A DNA stretch of 64,000 bases from an uncultured Bacteroidales bacterium (lineage in GTDB: Bacteria > Bacteroidota > Bacteroidia > Bacteroidales > Porphyromonadaceae), in the NCBI GenBank assembly GCA_947290775.1, contig CAMYPM010000001.1:227933-291932 (forward strand), written 5' to 3'. The notes beneath the pieces were generated by a model. That model worked only from the letters and a program-made list of their open reading frames with translations, was not told where the DNA came from and searched no databases. The position numbers and the translations under genes were made by a program. Positions within the stretch are counted from its first letter, which is position 1; the number at the start of each line of letters is the position of its first letter. Positions 26,339 through 34,878 of this stretch are shown here, one piece after another.

Positions 26339-28770
26339 AAAGCGGCAGACAGGCGAATATTGAGTTGTCGTCGCGTAAGATAGTTGGGTACGGCAAAGAC
26401 GTGATTATTGGCGTCCGTAACCCAGTAGTAGCCACTTACATTCGCATTGTCAAATAGGTTGAATAGATCTACCGATGCCTCTATGTACTTGAATATATCC
26501 CACGAAGAGGCTCGTCTGGCACGCTCGCGATCAAAGAATCGATAGGTGAGCCCCACATCCACACGCATATAGGGTTTCCCTGTGAAAGTGGGTAATTCGA
26601 AGCCCTCTGCGGGCTTAAACTGTGGCAAGCCACCGGAAAGAAGTCCTCGTAGGCTGAGGCTAATAGGCTTAAAATTAGGGAAATAGTCGCGAAAGAATAG
26701 AGAAAGATTATACGAAGGTGCATTAGGCAGCTTCATATGTCCCACTCCGGGTAAGCTCTGTCGACTGTGAAGCAAAGAGGCTGTAATCCAGGAGTCTACA
26801 CCCGGCACAAACTCTCCGAATAGCTTCATGTCTACACCGGCTACATACCCATTGGCCGGATTCATTCCCATATAGCGGATTTTTACGTTATCCACTCGGT
26901 AGGGGTTCAGATGAAAAAGGTATTTGAAGTAAACCTCCCCGGTGAGCTTAAAGGGACGACCGGCAGCTCGGAAAGAGTAATCCGCACCACTAACAAAGTG
27001 TATGGAGCCTTGCGACTTTATTTTGTGGTTGAGTGCTACGTAGTTGTTGCCGTTTTCATCCGGTTCAATGGTGCGTAGCTCCTTGTAATAGGGGGCTTGA
27101 TAATAGAGTCCGGCAGCTAATCGAACTAATAGATTGGGGGCACGCTTAGGGTGGTAAGAGGCAACGAAGCGGGGACTTACGATCAACTCCTTATTGAAAG
27201 ACCACCAAGAGGCTCTGAGACCCGGAACCAAATGCCATTGCCCTATTTTAAGCTCGTCTTGTACAAAAAGCGAAGCCCGTAAGGATTGAATGCGTTGGGC
27301 TGAGTATAGATTGTAGAGCATCTCAATACGGTCTTCATAATGAGGTTGGTTAAAGCCTGCAGAATCAAGTAGAGTCCACTCGGAAATACGATCGCTGACC
27401 CATTCTCCCCGTATATCTGCACCGGCACGCAGCGTGTGCTGCTCATTGAGAATATAGGTCAGTCGATAGGAGGTAGTCAGCAAGTGCGACTGAAGGGTAT
27501 TGCGCGCATGCTCCAAATTGCTCCCCGTAGCTAAGGCAGATAGGGACACATCCCCCGGAAGATCCTGATCACTCTCGGATACGTCGCTTTGCAGAAAGTA
27601 GCTTCCTTCAATATCATAACGCTCTCGCTCCCTACTACCGAAGTAAGCTACACTAAGTGTGTGGCGAATGGATTCGTTTTGCGTGTAAGCAGCAGTGAGC
27701 GCCCCAAAGGTAGAAAGAAAGTTATCCCGCTCTTGACCATCGAAGTAGATGCGCACTTTCTTCAGATTGCTCATCGTGCCAAAGACGGTTTCGCGCGTTT
27801 GAGGAATAAACGTGTAGTCCGTAAGCGAGACATTCGCCAAAAGAGAGAGTTGCCAGCGAGAAGAGATGCGCTGCACCATATAGGTTTGAGCATCGAAATA
27901 GATAGGCCTATACTCTCCTTTTGTCTCTAAAGAAGAGAGCATATTGCGCCCATCTTTAAATCTAATGCCCGTTACTTGAGAAAATCCCCCCCGACGAGAG
28001 CCTATATATACATTATCCCCTTGTAACCCTACATCTACAGCAGCTTCAAATTGATTGGGACGCTTATATCGTATATCCAAAACGCTCGACATTTTGTCCC
28101 CAAACTCAGCAGTAAATCCTCCGGCAGAGAAGTTAACCCGCTCCGTCATATGCGGATGAACAAAGCTTAACCCCTCTTGTTGTGCCGAGCGCACCAGTAA
28201 GGGTCGCGCCACCTCCATGCCATTTACGTACACCATGTTCTCATCGTAGCTGCCACCGCGCACGCTATACTGGCTGCTTAGCTCATTGTTTTGCGTGACC
28301 CCTGCATAAGTGGCGACCAATGCCTCTACACCGGCTACCGGAGCGGCTGTAATGAGTATGTGCTCCGGCTTGATCTGTTCCATTACATTCTTCTGTTGAG
28401 CCGCTGCGGTAACCGTAACGCCTTGCAGCGCAATAGCATCATCTGGGAGTGATACATCTATACGAAGTGAGTCGTGAATGCCGTTAGGAAAAGTTTTTGT
28501 CACGGTTCGATAGCCGATAGCACTAAAAAGAATGGCTACAGAATCCTTAACCGGTGCCGACGTAAAGCTATAGCGCCCTTGAAGATCAGTAGCCGCGCCT
28601 ACGGCACGCCCCGATAACTTTACATTGGCAAAGGGTATCGGTGCTCCATCTCTATCCTTAACTATGCCGCGAATACGTACTTGCTGCGCTATACCTCCCA
28701 ATGGACAACATAGGAGAAACAGCACAGCCAAGAGGAAAATAAGTACCGAACGGCTCTGACTTGTATCCAT
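26335..28770 (-). CDS. TonB-dependent outer-membrane receptor
   Basis: The 811-residue protein has a signal peptide (VLIFLLAVLFLLCCPLGGIA) and an N-terminal carboxypeptidase-regulatory-like domain (IRGIVKDRDGAPIPFANVKL, about 33-110). A plug domain follows (VEALVATYAGVTQNNELSSQ, then YSVRGGSYDENMVYVNGMEV), then a long beta-barrel ending in a Phe (LNIRLSAAF), as outer-membrane barrels do. It imports an unknown ligand using TonB energy. There is no adjacent SusD homolog, so a polysaccharide-utilisation role is unlikely; iron, cobalamin or a peptide is possible. It is transcribed alone and converges on the GSCFA gene. Confidence 0.88.
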   Translation of the reverse strand: MDTSQSRSVLIFLLAVLFLLCCPLGGIAQQVRIRGIVKDRDGAPIPFANVKLSGRAVGAATDLQGRYSFTSAPVKDSVAILFSAIGYRTVTKTFPNGIHDSLRIDVSLPDDAIALQGVTVTAAAQQKNVMEQIKPEHILITAAPVAGVEALVATYAGVTQNNELSSQYSVRGGSYDENMVYVNGMEVARPLLVRSAQQEGLSFVHPHMTERVNFSAGGFTAEFGDKMSSVLDIRYKRPNQFEAAVDVGLQGDNVYIGSRRGGFSQVTGIRFKDGRNMLSSLETKGEYRPIYFDAQTYMVQRISSRWQLSLLANVSLTDYTFIPQTRETVFGTMSNLKKVRIYFDGQERDNFLSTFGALTAAYTQNESIRHTLSVAYFGSRERERYDIEGSYFLQSDVSESDQDLPGDVSLSALATGSNLEHARNTLQSHLLTTSYRLTYILNEQHTLRAGADIRGEWVSDRISEWTLLDSAGFNQPHYEDRIEMLYNLYSAQRIQSLRASLFVQDELKIGQWHLVPGLRASWWSFNKELIVSPRFVASYHPKRAPNLLVRLAAGLYYQAPYYKELRTIEPDENGNNYVALNHKIKSQGSIHFVSGADYSFRAAGRPFKLTGEVYFKYLFHLNPYRVDNVKIRYMGMNPANGYVAGVDMKLFGEFVPGVDSWITASLLHSRQSLPGVGHMKLPNAPSYNLSLFFRDYFPNFKPISLSLRGLLSGGLPQFKPAEGFELPTFTGKPYMRVDVGLTYRFFDRERARRASSWDIFKYIEASVDLFNLFDNANVSGYYWVTDANNHVFAVPNYLTRRQLNIRLSAAF

Positions 28771-28825
28771 ATCGCAAAAGTAGGTATTTCAGCTCATTCC
28801 GGATGCCTAAAAGAGCCTTTATCCT

Positions 28826-28833
28826 TACCTTTG
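28826..28833 (+). promoter_or_regulatory. Candidate -7 box for the 271-residue exported protein
   Basis: TACCTTTG matches TAnnTTTG, 27 nt upstream of the ATG. The interval contains the purine-rich AAGGAAAAAGAG just before the start codon. Confidence 0.45.
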
Positions 28834-28860
28834 CAGTGCAATTAATAAGGAAAAAGAGAT

Positions 28861-29676
28861 ATGAAAAAAAGAATTACTCAATTACTACTTGCCTCCATTC
28901 TCCTTCTGCTGCCCACATTAGCCGTGTATGCAGGCAATGATGAGGGGCATCTGCTCACCCTTACCTATGATAAGACTATGTGCGAGGTATCTGTAGAGGG
29001 TTTCCAGCGTGTTTATCAGAGTGGAGACCGTATCAGTGACGGGGCTTATGTATTGCTACTTGTGAAACCATTGGATGGATATGTAATGGATGAGGCAACT
29101 TACAACGGCACCCCTATTCATTTTGAGCGCTATTCATTTGATAAGGAGGGCAAAACGCTGTCTGCCTATTTTACCGTACGTGAGGATGTAAATATTACCA
29201 TTACGGCACATGCTATCCAATATGCCACGCTATCGTTAAAGTATGATGCAAGTAAAGGTTTGGCAGATGTCTATTTGCAGGACAAGCACTTTAAGGACGG
29301 CGATAAGATTCCTAAGAATGTAGAGGTTGTACTTGACCTGATCCCTAATGAATCAAGCGAAGTAGAGAGCGTGATTATCAATGAAAGAACGTATCATCCT
29401 GAAGATTTTAAGCAGAGCGTAATGTCTCCCGGCTCTATGTATCGTTTGGTATTAGTCGATGGCGATATGAATATAGTGGTGAATTTCAAGGCCAAAGGTG
29501 CGTCTGCCACTCTCTTGGAATGGAATGCAAAAGACCCAAAGGCTCCGATACAGCTCTATAATGCTGCGGGAATGAAGCTCTATGAGGGTTGTGCCGATGG
29601 CGTTTCCCTTGAAGCATTGCCTCAAGGTATTTACTTCATCATGCAGCACGGAGCTGTGCACAAGCTAATACGATAA
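28861..29676 (+). CDS. Exported protein with B-repeat-like modules and a degenerate sorting-domain-like C-terminus
   Basis: The 271-residue protein has a signal peptide (QLLLASILLLLPTLAVYA). Two modules follow, each with a hydrophobic strand and a GYVMDEATYNGTPI or SEVESVIINERTYHPE block, similar in style to the B-repeat-like segments of the two large cargo proteins upstream. The C-terminus (PIQLYNAAGMKLYEGCADGV, then LPQGIYFIMQHGAVHKLIR) matches the pattern of a type A T9SS sorting domain, although less strictly. It is monocistronic, with its own promoter-like box and terminator. Function unknown. Confidence 0.7.
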   Translation: MKKRITQLLLASILLLLPTLAVYAGNDEGHLLTLTYDKTMCEVSVEGFQRVYQSGDRISDGAYVLLLVKPLDGYVMDEATYNGTPIHFERYSFDKEGKTLSAYFTVREDVNITITAHAIQYATLSLKYDASKGLADVYLQDKHFKDGDKIPKNVEVVLDLIPNESSEVESVIINERTYHPEDFKQSVMSPGSMYRLVLVDGDMNIVVNFKAKGASATLLEWNAKDPKAPIQLYNAAGMKLYEGCADGVSLEALPQGIYFIMQHGAVHKLIR

Positions 29677-29705
29677 GTAGCTACTACTTAGCTTACCATC
29701 TGAAG

Positions 29706-29730
29706 AAGGGGTGCCTATGCGCCCCTTTTT
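29706..29730 (+). terminator. Intrinsic terminator
   Basis: AAGGGGTGC/GCGCCCCTT (9 bp, one G-U) with loop CTAT is followed by a T-run. It lies 30 nt after the 271-residue gene. Confidence 0.85.
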
Positions 29731-29834
29731 CATTAGGAGATGCGTGGAGGGTTGGGGCATTCTTTTAGAGCTGTCCTAACCGAGCGAGTGGGTTATAAAA
29801 GTCCTCTTGCTTAAACCTTCTGTGCCCCTAAAGC

Positions 29835-29872
29835 AAACGTCCGCTCGCCTCAGTGGAGGGGAACGGACGTTT
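29835..29872 (-). terminator. Terminator hairpin of the M23 endopeptidase gene
   Basis: AAACGTCCG/CGGACGTTT arms carry an internal GCCTC/GAGG pairing. The minus strand then reads GCTTTAG, only mildly T-rich. It lies 36 nt beyond the stop codon. Confidence 0.55.
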
Positions 29873-29907
29873 TATTATATTCTCGTCTCTTCTTGAGACA
29901 ACGATAC

Positions 29908-30942
29908 TTAGCGTATGCGCAGTGTCTTCCCTTGGCGGATGGTAGTCTTAGGGGTAATCTTATTGATTTGACACAGCTTCTTCACCGATACTCCTGTCTT
30001 TTTAGAGATAGAACTCAGGGTATCTCCCTTGCGTATGCGGTACACTTCCGGCTTATGAGCAGCTTTTTTTGAGGAAGAGGCCTTCGTATGGCGAGCCGAA
30101 GATGCATAGCTACCACCGGCCTGAGCAGTTGACCCTCGTTTGAAGGTAAATACATCCCTCAGGGGTGCTCCATTAGCAAAGTCGATAATTTGAGCGGGAT
30201 TGATATCAATTCCCATAAAGCGAAGCTCAAAGTGTAGGTGCGGTCCCGTGCTTAATCCGGTAGAGCCACCCAACCCAATAGCCTCTCCTGCACGCACAAT
30301 ATCATTTTCGCGTACTAATTGACGGCTCATGTGTCCATAGACGGTCTCTAAACCGTTGGGATGTCGTATAACTACATATTTGCCATATCCTTTATGCTCA
30401 TAGTCTACGATACGTATTTTCCCATCGAAGGCTGCACGTACGGTATCGCCGGTAGTAAGGCCCATATCCACACCTCTGTGCATACGACGGAAGCGTCTTC
30501 TGTAGCCATAATGCGAAGTGAGTCGTATATTGCCGTCCAAAGGCATAACGAACCCATTACAATCGATTTCGTACGTGGCGGGTATCTCTGCAGTAGAGGT
30601 CCCGACAAAAGGGTTTACGTAGCGTCCCCAGCTGTTTTCTCCATACAGATCAATAGCCGGAAATTCGAGACTTTCACGGAGAATGGCATCTTCAAGCTCT
30701 TGGTTTCGCTTGTTTCTTTTCTCATTAATCTGCTCAAGGATGCTTTTCCCATCTGCCATTAAAGGGGAAAAATTGGATGTCGTGTCAGCCTTATGAGAAT
30801 GAATTTGTGCCACCGAATGGGGTGGAGATGAGGGGCGACTAGAAGCAAAACCCTCTTGTGGTGCTGACATTGCGCATATGGGCAAGCACAACAGTAAGGT
30901 CCCTCCTATTCTTTGGAGTCTTTTCTTCAACATTAGAATCAT
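29908..30942 (-). CDS. M23 family metallopeptidase with C-terminal LysM
   Basis: The 344-residue protein has an N-terminal hydrophobic signal (TLLLCLPICAMS), a spacer, and a LytM/M23 domain with HRGVDMGL (His and Asp zinc ligands), GLETVYGHMS and the GPHLHFELR HxH motif. A Ser/Lys-rich linker leads to one LysM module at the extreme C-terminus (YRIRKGDTLSSISKKTGVSV). All zinc ligands are present, so it should be an active peptidoglycan endopeptidase. The LysM at the end would tether it to glycan. The first few codons (MILMLKK) offer two nearby starts; the internal ATG giving MLKKRLQ is equally plausible. Confidence 0.9.
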   Translation of the reverse strand: MILMLKKRLQRIGGTLLLCLPICAMSAPQEGFASSRPSSPPHSVAQIHSHKADTTSNFSPLMADGKSILEQINEKRNKRNQELEDAILRESLEFPAIDLYGENSWGRYVNPFVGTSTAEIPATYEIDCNGFVMPLDGNIRLTSHYGYRRRFRRMHRGVDMGLTTGDTVRAAFDGKIRIVDYEHKGYGKYVVIRHPNGLETVYGHMSRQLVRENDIVRAGEAIGLGGSTGLSTGPHLHFELRFMGIDINPAQIIDFANGAPLRDVFTFKRGSTAQAGGSYASSARHTKASSSKKAAHKPEVYRIRKGDTLSSISKKTGVSVKKLCQINKITPKTTIRQGKTLRIR

Positions 30943-31337
30943 TCTTTACTCTTTGTTATTCAAGTCGCGGCTTTGAGAAGATTGCCAATATCCTCTCGAA
31001 ACCTAACCGACCGCTAATGTACATAAATGATTTGAAACCGAATCATGGTGTCTTTAGTAAATTAATATTATTTAAGTGCATGATAATACAAATAGCTCAA
31101 TACATATTGAATTTATATACATCTATGCGAATGTAGCCGAAGTTTGGGATGGTGGTAGCGAATGGGCTCCTCCCTCCCGGTATATTTCTCTCTCTTCGGG
31201 ATAGCCTTGTCGTATGGCTCGAAGAGGCGTGCAGTGGGTGCAAACTCCGGTAAGCGTAGATATAGGTGTAGAGGCTCCATCCAAAAGATACGGATGTTTT
31301 CATCAAAAGGTTCTGATGTTTCAAATGAAAGGTTCTG
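30943..31337. other. Spacer at the left edge of the prophage scar
   Basis: The spacer is AT-rich close to the M23 gene, where its promoter must lie, although no clear TAnnTTTG is seen. It then becomes more GC-rich from about 31130 up to repeat cluster 5. I find no intact gene; the GC-rich part may be phage-derived debris. Confidence 0.4.
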
Positions 31338-31370
31338 ATGTTTCTGTTACGAGATCTATACCTTTTTGAT
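31283..31370. repeat. Dispersed 22-nt repeat, cluster 5
   Basis: Forward units start at 31283 (AAAAGATACGGATGTTTT), 31305 (AAAAGGTTCTGATGTTTC) and 31328 (AAAGGTTCTGATGTTTC). A reverse-type unit AGATCTATACCTTTTT follows at 31352. The last part provides the first codons of the tail-like ORF, so the cluster lies at the phage junction. Confidence 0.85.
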
Positions 31371-32294
31371 AATACAGTAACCCCACCCGAGACAGGGGGG
31401 ATAACTCTTGACAGCAACCGCAAACAGTTTAGCTTTTCCATCACCGTACCCAATGACGATACCCGATTAGATATAGCCATCGGGCATATCCTATGCGAAG
31501 TCTACAGCAACGTGGACGAAAGCAAAGGATTTAGGGAGCTTAGAGTGCTTTTAGACCAAAAGATACTCGGCAGATGGAGAGGGAGCTTCTCTTATGAAAT
31601 AATTCCACCCACTGAATTTAGCTCAGGACATTTAGAGACACACTACAACCCAACCGAGGTTAATAATTTGCGCTACACCCGATACGTAACCAGTGGCACG
31701 CACACGCTCAGCATCGTTATCTACACGAAAGGGGTAGATGTAGGCGAGGACAGCAAAGCACTGATTAAGAATGTATCTATGAGGGGGTTTTTCGATGCAG
31801 GCATACAGCAGAGTGTAATCTCCAAGAGTGGGGTTCGTTTCTTTGGCAGTGCAGATAGGTATATAGATGTGGACTACCGCATTCTTCCTCGCGGAGGTGG
31901 CGTTAACCCCTATTTGCTTCGGGTCAAGGGGAGCGCACGGATCGACTACCTTACGCTGGAGAATCCGCTTGATGCGCCCGGATGCGTACTCGCAGGGGGT
32001 GAAGTGGATGGCAACGGCAGTGTGGCAAAGAGCTTTGGTAGGTACAAAAAGGAGGTTGGACAATCTTCCCCGAGAACAACGTTTGATTACAATACCAAGC
32101 GTTACACGATATACCACTCTATCGGGAATACGAACTACATACCCATAGTAACCAGTCGGTCAAGTGCATGGGCAGATTTGCCAAGGGTGATGAGTGTAGA
32201 TAGAAACTCATTTACCATTGCTTTTATTAACGAAACGAATAAGGTATCGGATTGGCGACAGCCGTTTATCTATACTTGCTACAAAGCAGATTAA
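31338..32294 (+). pseudogene. Phage tail-type structural protein, probably 5'-truncated
   Basis: The open frame has 318 codons. The first 11 codons are encoded by the dispersed repeat, so the original start is missing and the frame reads into what looks like a phage structural protein from about NTVTPPETGGITLDSN on. The C-terminus (YTIYHSIGNTNYIPIVTSRS) resembles the receptor-facing ends of tail fibre or appendage proteins. Identification rests on this style of sequence and on a nearby portal remnant, not on a diagnostic motif. No ribosome-binding site is visible, so expression is doubtful. Confidence 0.5.
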
Positions 32295-32306
32295 CGGATA
32301 CAAAAA

Positions 32307-32336
32307 GAGGGGGTATCCGCATTGGATATCCCCCTC
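32307..32336. terminator. Bidirectional-type hairpin between convergent genes
   Basis: GAGGGGGTATCC and GGATATCCCCCTC pair over 12 bp with one bulged base. The hairpin is preceded by AAAAA, which gives TTTTTG on the minus strand. It serves the lipoprotein gene and perhaps the tail-like ORF. Confidence 0.65.
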
Positions 32337-32360
32337 CTATATATTGTACGAAATAACCCC

Positions 32361-33020
32361 TTACAGCTTGCCTTTAGCTTTTAGCTCATTCCACGCTTTC
32401 GGGGATATGGGAGTGAAAGTATAAGCATCATTAAAGAATTTGTACACTGCTTCAGTGTCCTTTGCTTCCCACGCAGCACGGATATCCTTTTCCGCTTGTT
32501 CCATCTTGGCATTGGGTATATAAGCAACCTCACCTACAGCAGATGGGACCTTTACTCCGTCATCCGTAATAAATGGGTTAATCTTTCCTATTTCAATACG
32601 TACATCACGAGCTTTAATAAAGTCGTCTAACAGCTCGTACACGTCCGTTCGCTTGCCGTCTATCATGTGAGGCACCGGTCCGATAATCATACCTGCGTAC
32701 ATCTTTATGCGGTTATTCACAAGGTCTCGTTGGTCATCTTCAACCGCCAAGCGAGCAGTATATCCGTCCTTGTCGGTAAACGTAATTCCATCTGCATATT
32801 GCACGATGTTATGCGGAGATAAAAGCAAGTCGGATGGATCTGTTGTTTCAGTTTCAGCTTTCATAGTATTCGTATTGTCTACATTGAGATACAAGTGCGT
32901 ATTGTCTTTCAGCACAAACGGCTTTTTCTCTTCTTGTTTTTCCTCCGGCTTCGGGTCGGAGCATGCAGCGCACAAGAGGGCGCAAGCTATCAGTAGGGGG
33001 GTTATGCGTTTTGCTTTCAT
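32361..33020 (-). CDS. Putative lipoprotein of unknown function
   Basis: The 219-residue product begins with a lipoprotein signal (PLLIACALLCAAC, lipid-modified Cys at residue 20), then an acidic and Lys-rich linker (KPEEKQEEKKP). The mature part is mixed alpha/beta with no motif I recognise. It lies within the prophage scar, on the opposite strand to the tail-like ORF and ending at a shared hairpin. It could be a lysogenic-conversion gene or an unrelated orphan; the sequence does not decide. Confidence 0.6.
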   Translation of the reverse strand: MKAKRITPLLIACALLCAACSDPKPEEKQEEKKPFVLKDNTHLYLNVDNTNTMKAETETTDPSDLLLSPHNIVQYADGITFTDKDGYTARLAVEDDQRDLVNNRIKMYAGMIIGPVPHMIDGKRTDVYELLDDFIKARDVRIEIGKINPFITDDGVKVPSAVGEVAYIPNAKMEQAEKDIRAAWEAKDTEAVYKFFNDAYTFTPISPKAWNELKAKGKL

Positions 33021-33183
33021 ATCCGTTTTAGTTTAGTTGGTTTTACTTCTTCCGTAAAGCTAATATTTTTTAAGAAATAAGTCATCCCCCTACAGCTGCG
33101 GAGGGTATTGTTCTCAACGACACAGCGCAAGGCAGCAGTCATATTGCGACCTTTATCTCTATAAAGAGAGCGATAAACACGAG

Positions 33184-33342
33184 ATGGAGGAATACTTCAG
33201 AAAGGATGACAAGACGCTGCGGATGGCGCATGCTGCGTGGGATAGCTTAACGCGCTTCCGCCGGGAAGCAGACCGGGCAGCACGATTTGTGTACGGAGAT
33301 CAGTGGAGCGACTACGTGCCGAATGCCTGTGGTACAATATAA
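33184..33342 (+). pseudogene. Phage portal protein, N-terminal remnant
   Basis: A 52-codon frame from ATG at 33184 reads RKDDKTLRMAHAAWDSLTRF followed by RREADRAARFVYGDQWSDYV. This resembles the N-terminus of portal proteins, where a helix rich in Arg precedes an YGxQWxDY motif. After VP the frame continues only NACGTI and stops, so the remaining protein, normally several hundred residues, is gone. It marks a decayed prophage between the lipoprotein gene and murD. Confidence 0.6.
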
Positions 33343-33350
33343 CTTTCGAC

Positions 33351-33398
33351 TATCAATTCTGATGATTTGATAGAAAGATAGGGATGTTTTTTAGGGAG
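33351..33398. repeat. Dispersed 22-nt repeat, cluster 6 (degenerate)
   Basis: Two weaker units, TTCTGATGATTTGATAG and AAAGATAGGGATGTTTTTTA, lie directly after the portal remnant. The conserved half (GATGTTTT) is retained in the second. Confidence 0.6.
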
Positions 33399-33466
33399 TA
33401 GGCGGTCTAAGAAAAGAATATATACCTAATTCGGGTCAAAGAGGAAAAATTATGCCGGCTATTTCC

Positions 33467-33474
33467 TACCTTTG
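33467..33474 (+). promoter_or_regulatory. Candidate -7 box for the mur-fts cluster
   Basis: TACCTTTG matches TAnnTTTG, 37 nt upstream of the murD ATG at 33512. If real, the cluster has its own promoter after separation from the upstream part of the dcw locus. Confidence 0.45.
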
Positions 33475-33511
33475 TAGGCATAGAAGGAAAGCAAGAAAGA
33501 TCAGAAGAAAG

Positions 33512-34870
33512 ATGGCATCTTTATTGATTTTAGGAGGAGGAGAGAGTGGAGTTGGTGCTGCTCTTTTGGCACATGCAAAAGGAATTGATTGTGCAGTAAG
33601 TGATAGCGGCTCTTTGGCTGCTCCCTATCGGGCTGAGTTGGTTGCTGCCGGCATACCCTTTGAAGAGGGAGGGCATAGTGAGGCCTTTTTGTCTACAGCC
33701 GGAGAGGTAATCAAGAGCCCCGGTGTGCCCCCTACAGCAAAGCCTATACAATACTTGGAAGCACGGCAGGTGCCTATTATCAGTGAAGTGGAATTCGCTT
33801 CTCGCTATCTACCTCAAGAGAGTAAGATGATCGCCGTAACGGGAAGTAATGGGAAAACAACCACAGTAAGCTGGATTACCCATTTATTGAAACGCTCCGG
33901 CAGACGTGCTGTGGCTTGCGGAAATATAGGATTTTCGTTAGCGCGTGCCGTGTTGGACGGATCAGCCGAATACTATGTGGTCGAATTAAGTAGCTTCCAG
34001 TTAGAGGGGATTAAAGATTTTCATCCTTCTGTATCGCTTTTACTTAATGTGACACCGGATCACTTGGATCGCTATCAAGGAAAGATAGAGCTATATGCAG
34101 CCGCTAAGATGCGAATTGCCATGAACCTAACCGCTAAGGATGATTTTATCTATTGGCGTGAGGATGAGTTAACCCCCAAGATGATCCCGGTAGGAGCTGC
34201 CTATCAGCGGCATAGCTTTTCGATAGAGGCCGCACACGAAGGTGCAGCAGCTTATCTTTCGTCAGATGGAAGCACGATTTGCTTTGCGGCAAATGAAGCA
34301 CAGTCTGAATTGACTCTCCCTGTAAAGGACTTGGCTTTGCCCGGACGTCACAATATACTGAATGCAATGGCAGTTGGCTTGGCAGCACGTAGCTTATGCA
34401 TAGAGCCTGAGGCTATCTTAGATGCTTTACGTCATTTCGAAAATGTACCTCACCGAATGGAGTGGGTGGCTGAGTACAAAGGCGTAGCCTATGTGAATGA
34501 TAGTAAGGCTACCAATGTGGCAGCCGCTATTTATGCATTAGAGGCTCAGACTCGTCCTGTAGTGCTTATATTAGGGGGGACCGACAAAGGAAACGACTAC
34601 AACGAGATATTGGATTTGGTGAAGGAGAAGTGTCGCTCGCTCCTCTTTTTGGGGGTGGATAATGCTAAGCTTCGGAAAGCATTTGACGGTGTACTGCCTT
34701 ATCGGGAGGCAACCTCTATGCCGGAAGCTATAGCCAAATGTGCCGCAATGGCTCAGAAGGGCGATGTAGTGCTCCTCTCTCCCTGCTGTGCCAGTTTTGA
34801 CCTATTCCACAACTATGAGGATCGCGGGGATCAATTCCGCAGTGATGTATTAGCAATGACAAAGCGTTGA
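33512..34870 (+). CDS. murD: UDP-N-acetylmuramoylalanine-D-glutamate ligase
   Basis: The 452-residue Mur ligase adds D-Glu to UDP-MurNAc-L-Ala in the cytoplasm. An N-terminal Rossmann-like segment (LLILGGGESGVGAALLAHAK) is followed by the ATP-binding P-loop AVTGSNGKTTTVSW (about 108-121) and LLNVTPDHLDRY. HRMEWVAEYKGVAYVNDSKA then leads into the C-terminal domain. The ATG at 33512 gives the expected N-terminus; the longer frame has no counterpart in the family. It is the first gene of the remaining division and wall cluster here. Its usual left neighbour mraY is absent and a prophage scar lies in its place. Confidence 0.95.
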   Translation: MASLLILGGGESGVGAALLAHAKGIDCAVSDSGSLAAPYRAELVAAGIPFEEGGHSEAFLSTAGEVIKSPGVPPTAKPIQYLEARQVPIISEVEFASRYLPQESKMIAVTGSNGKTTTVSWITHLLKRSGRRAVACGNIGFSLARAVLDGSAEYYVVELSSFQLEGIKDFHPSVSLLLNVTPDHLDRYQGKIELYAAAKMRIAMNLTAKDDFIYWREDELTPKMIPVGAAYQRHSFSIEAAHEGAAAYLSSDGSTICFAANEAQSELTLPVKDLALPGRHNILNAMAVGLAARSLCIEPEAILDALRHFENVPHRMEWVAEYKGVAYVNDSKATNVAAAIYALEAQTRPVVLILGGTDKGNDYNEILDLVKEKCRSLLFLGVDNAKLRKAFDGVLPYREATSMPEAIAKCAAMAQKGDVVLLSPCCASFDLFHNYEDRGDQFRSDVLAMTKR

Positions 34871-34878
34871 GTGGAGGT

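Larger units (their letters stand above)
33021..33511. other. Spacer between the lipoprotein gene and murD
   Basis: The spacer holds the portal remnant (33184-33342), repeat cluster 6 (33351-33398) and a murD -7 box candidate (33467-33474). The frame of murD is open back to 33452, but that part lies across the promoter-like element. Confidence 0.6.
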
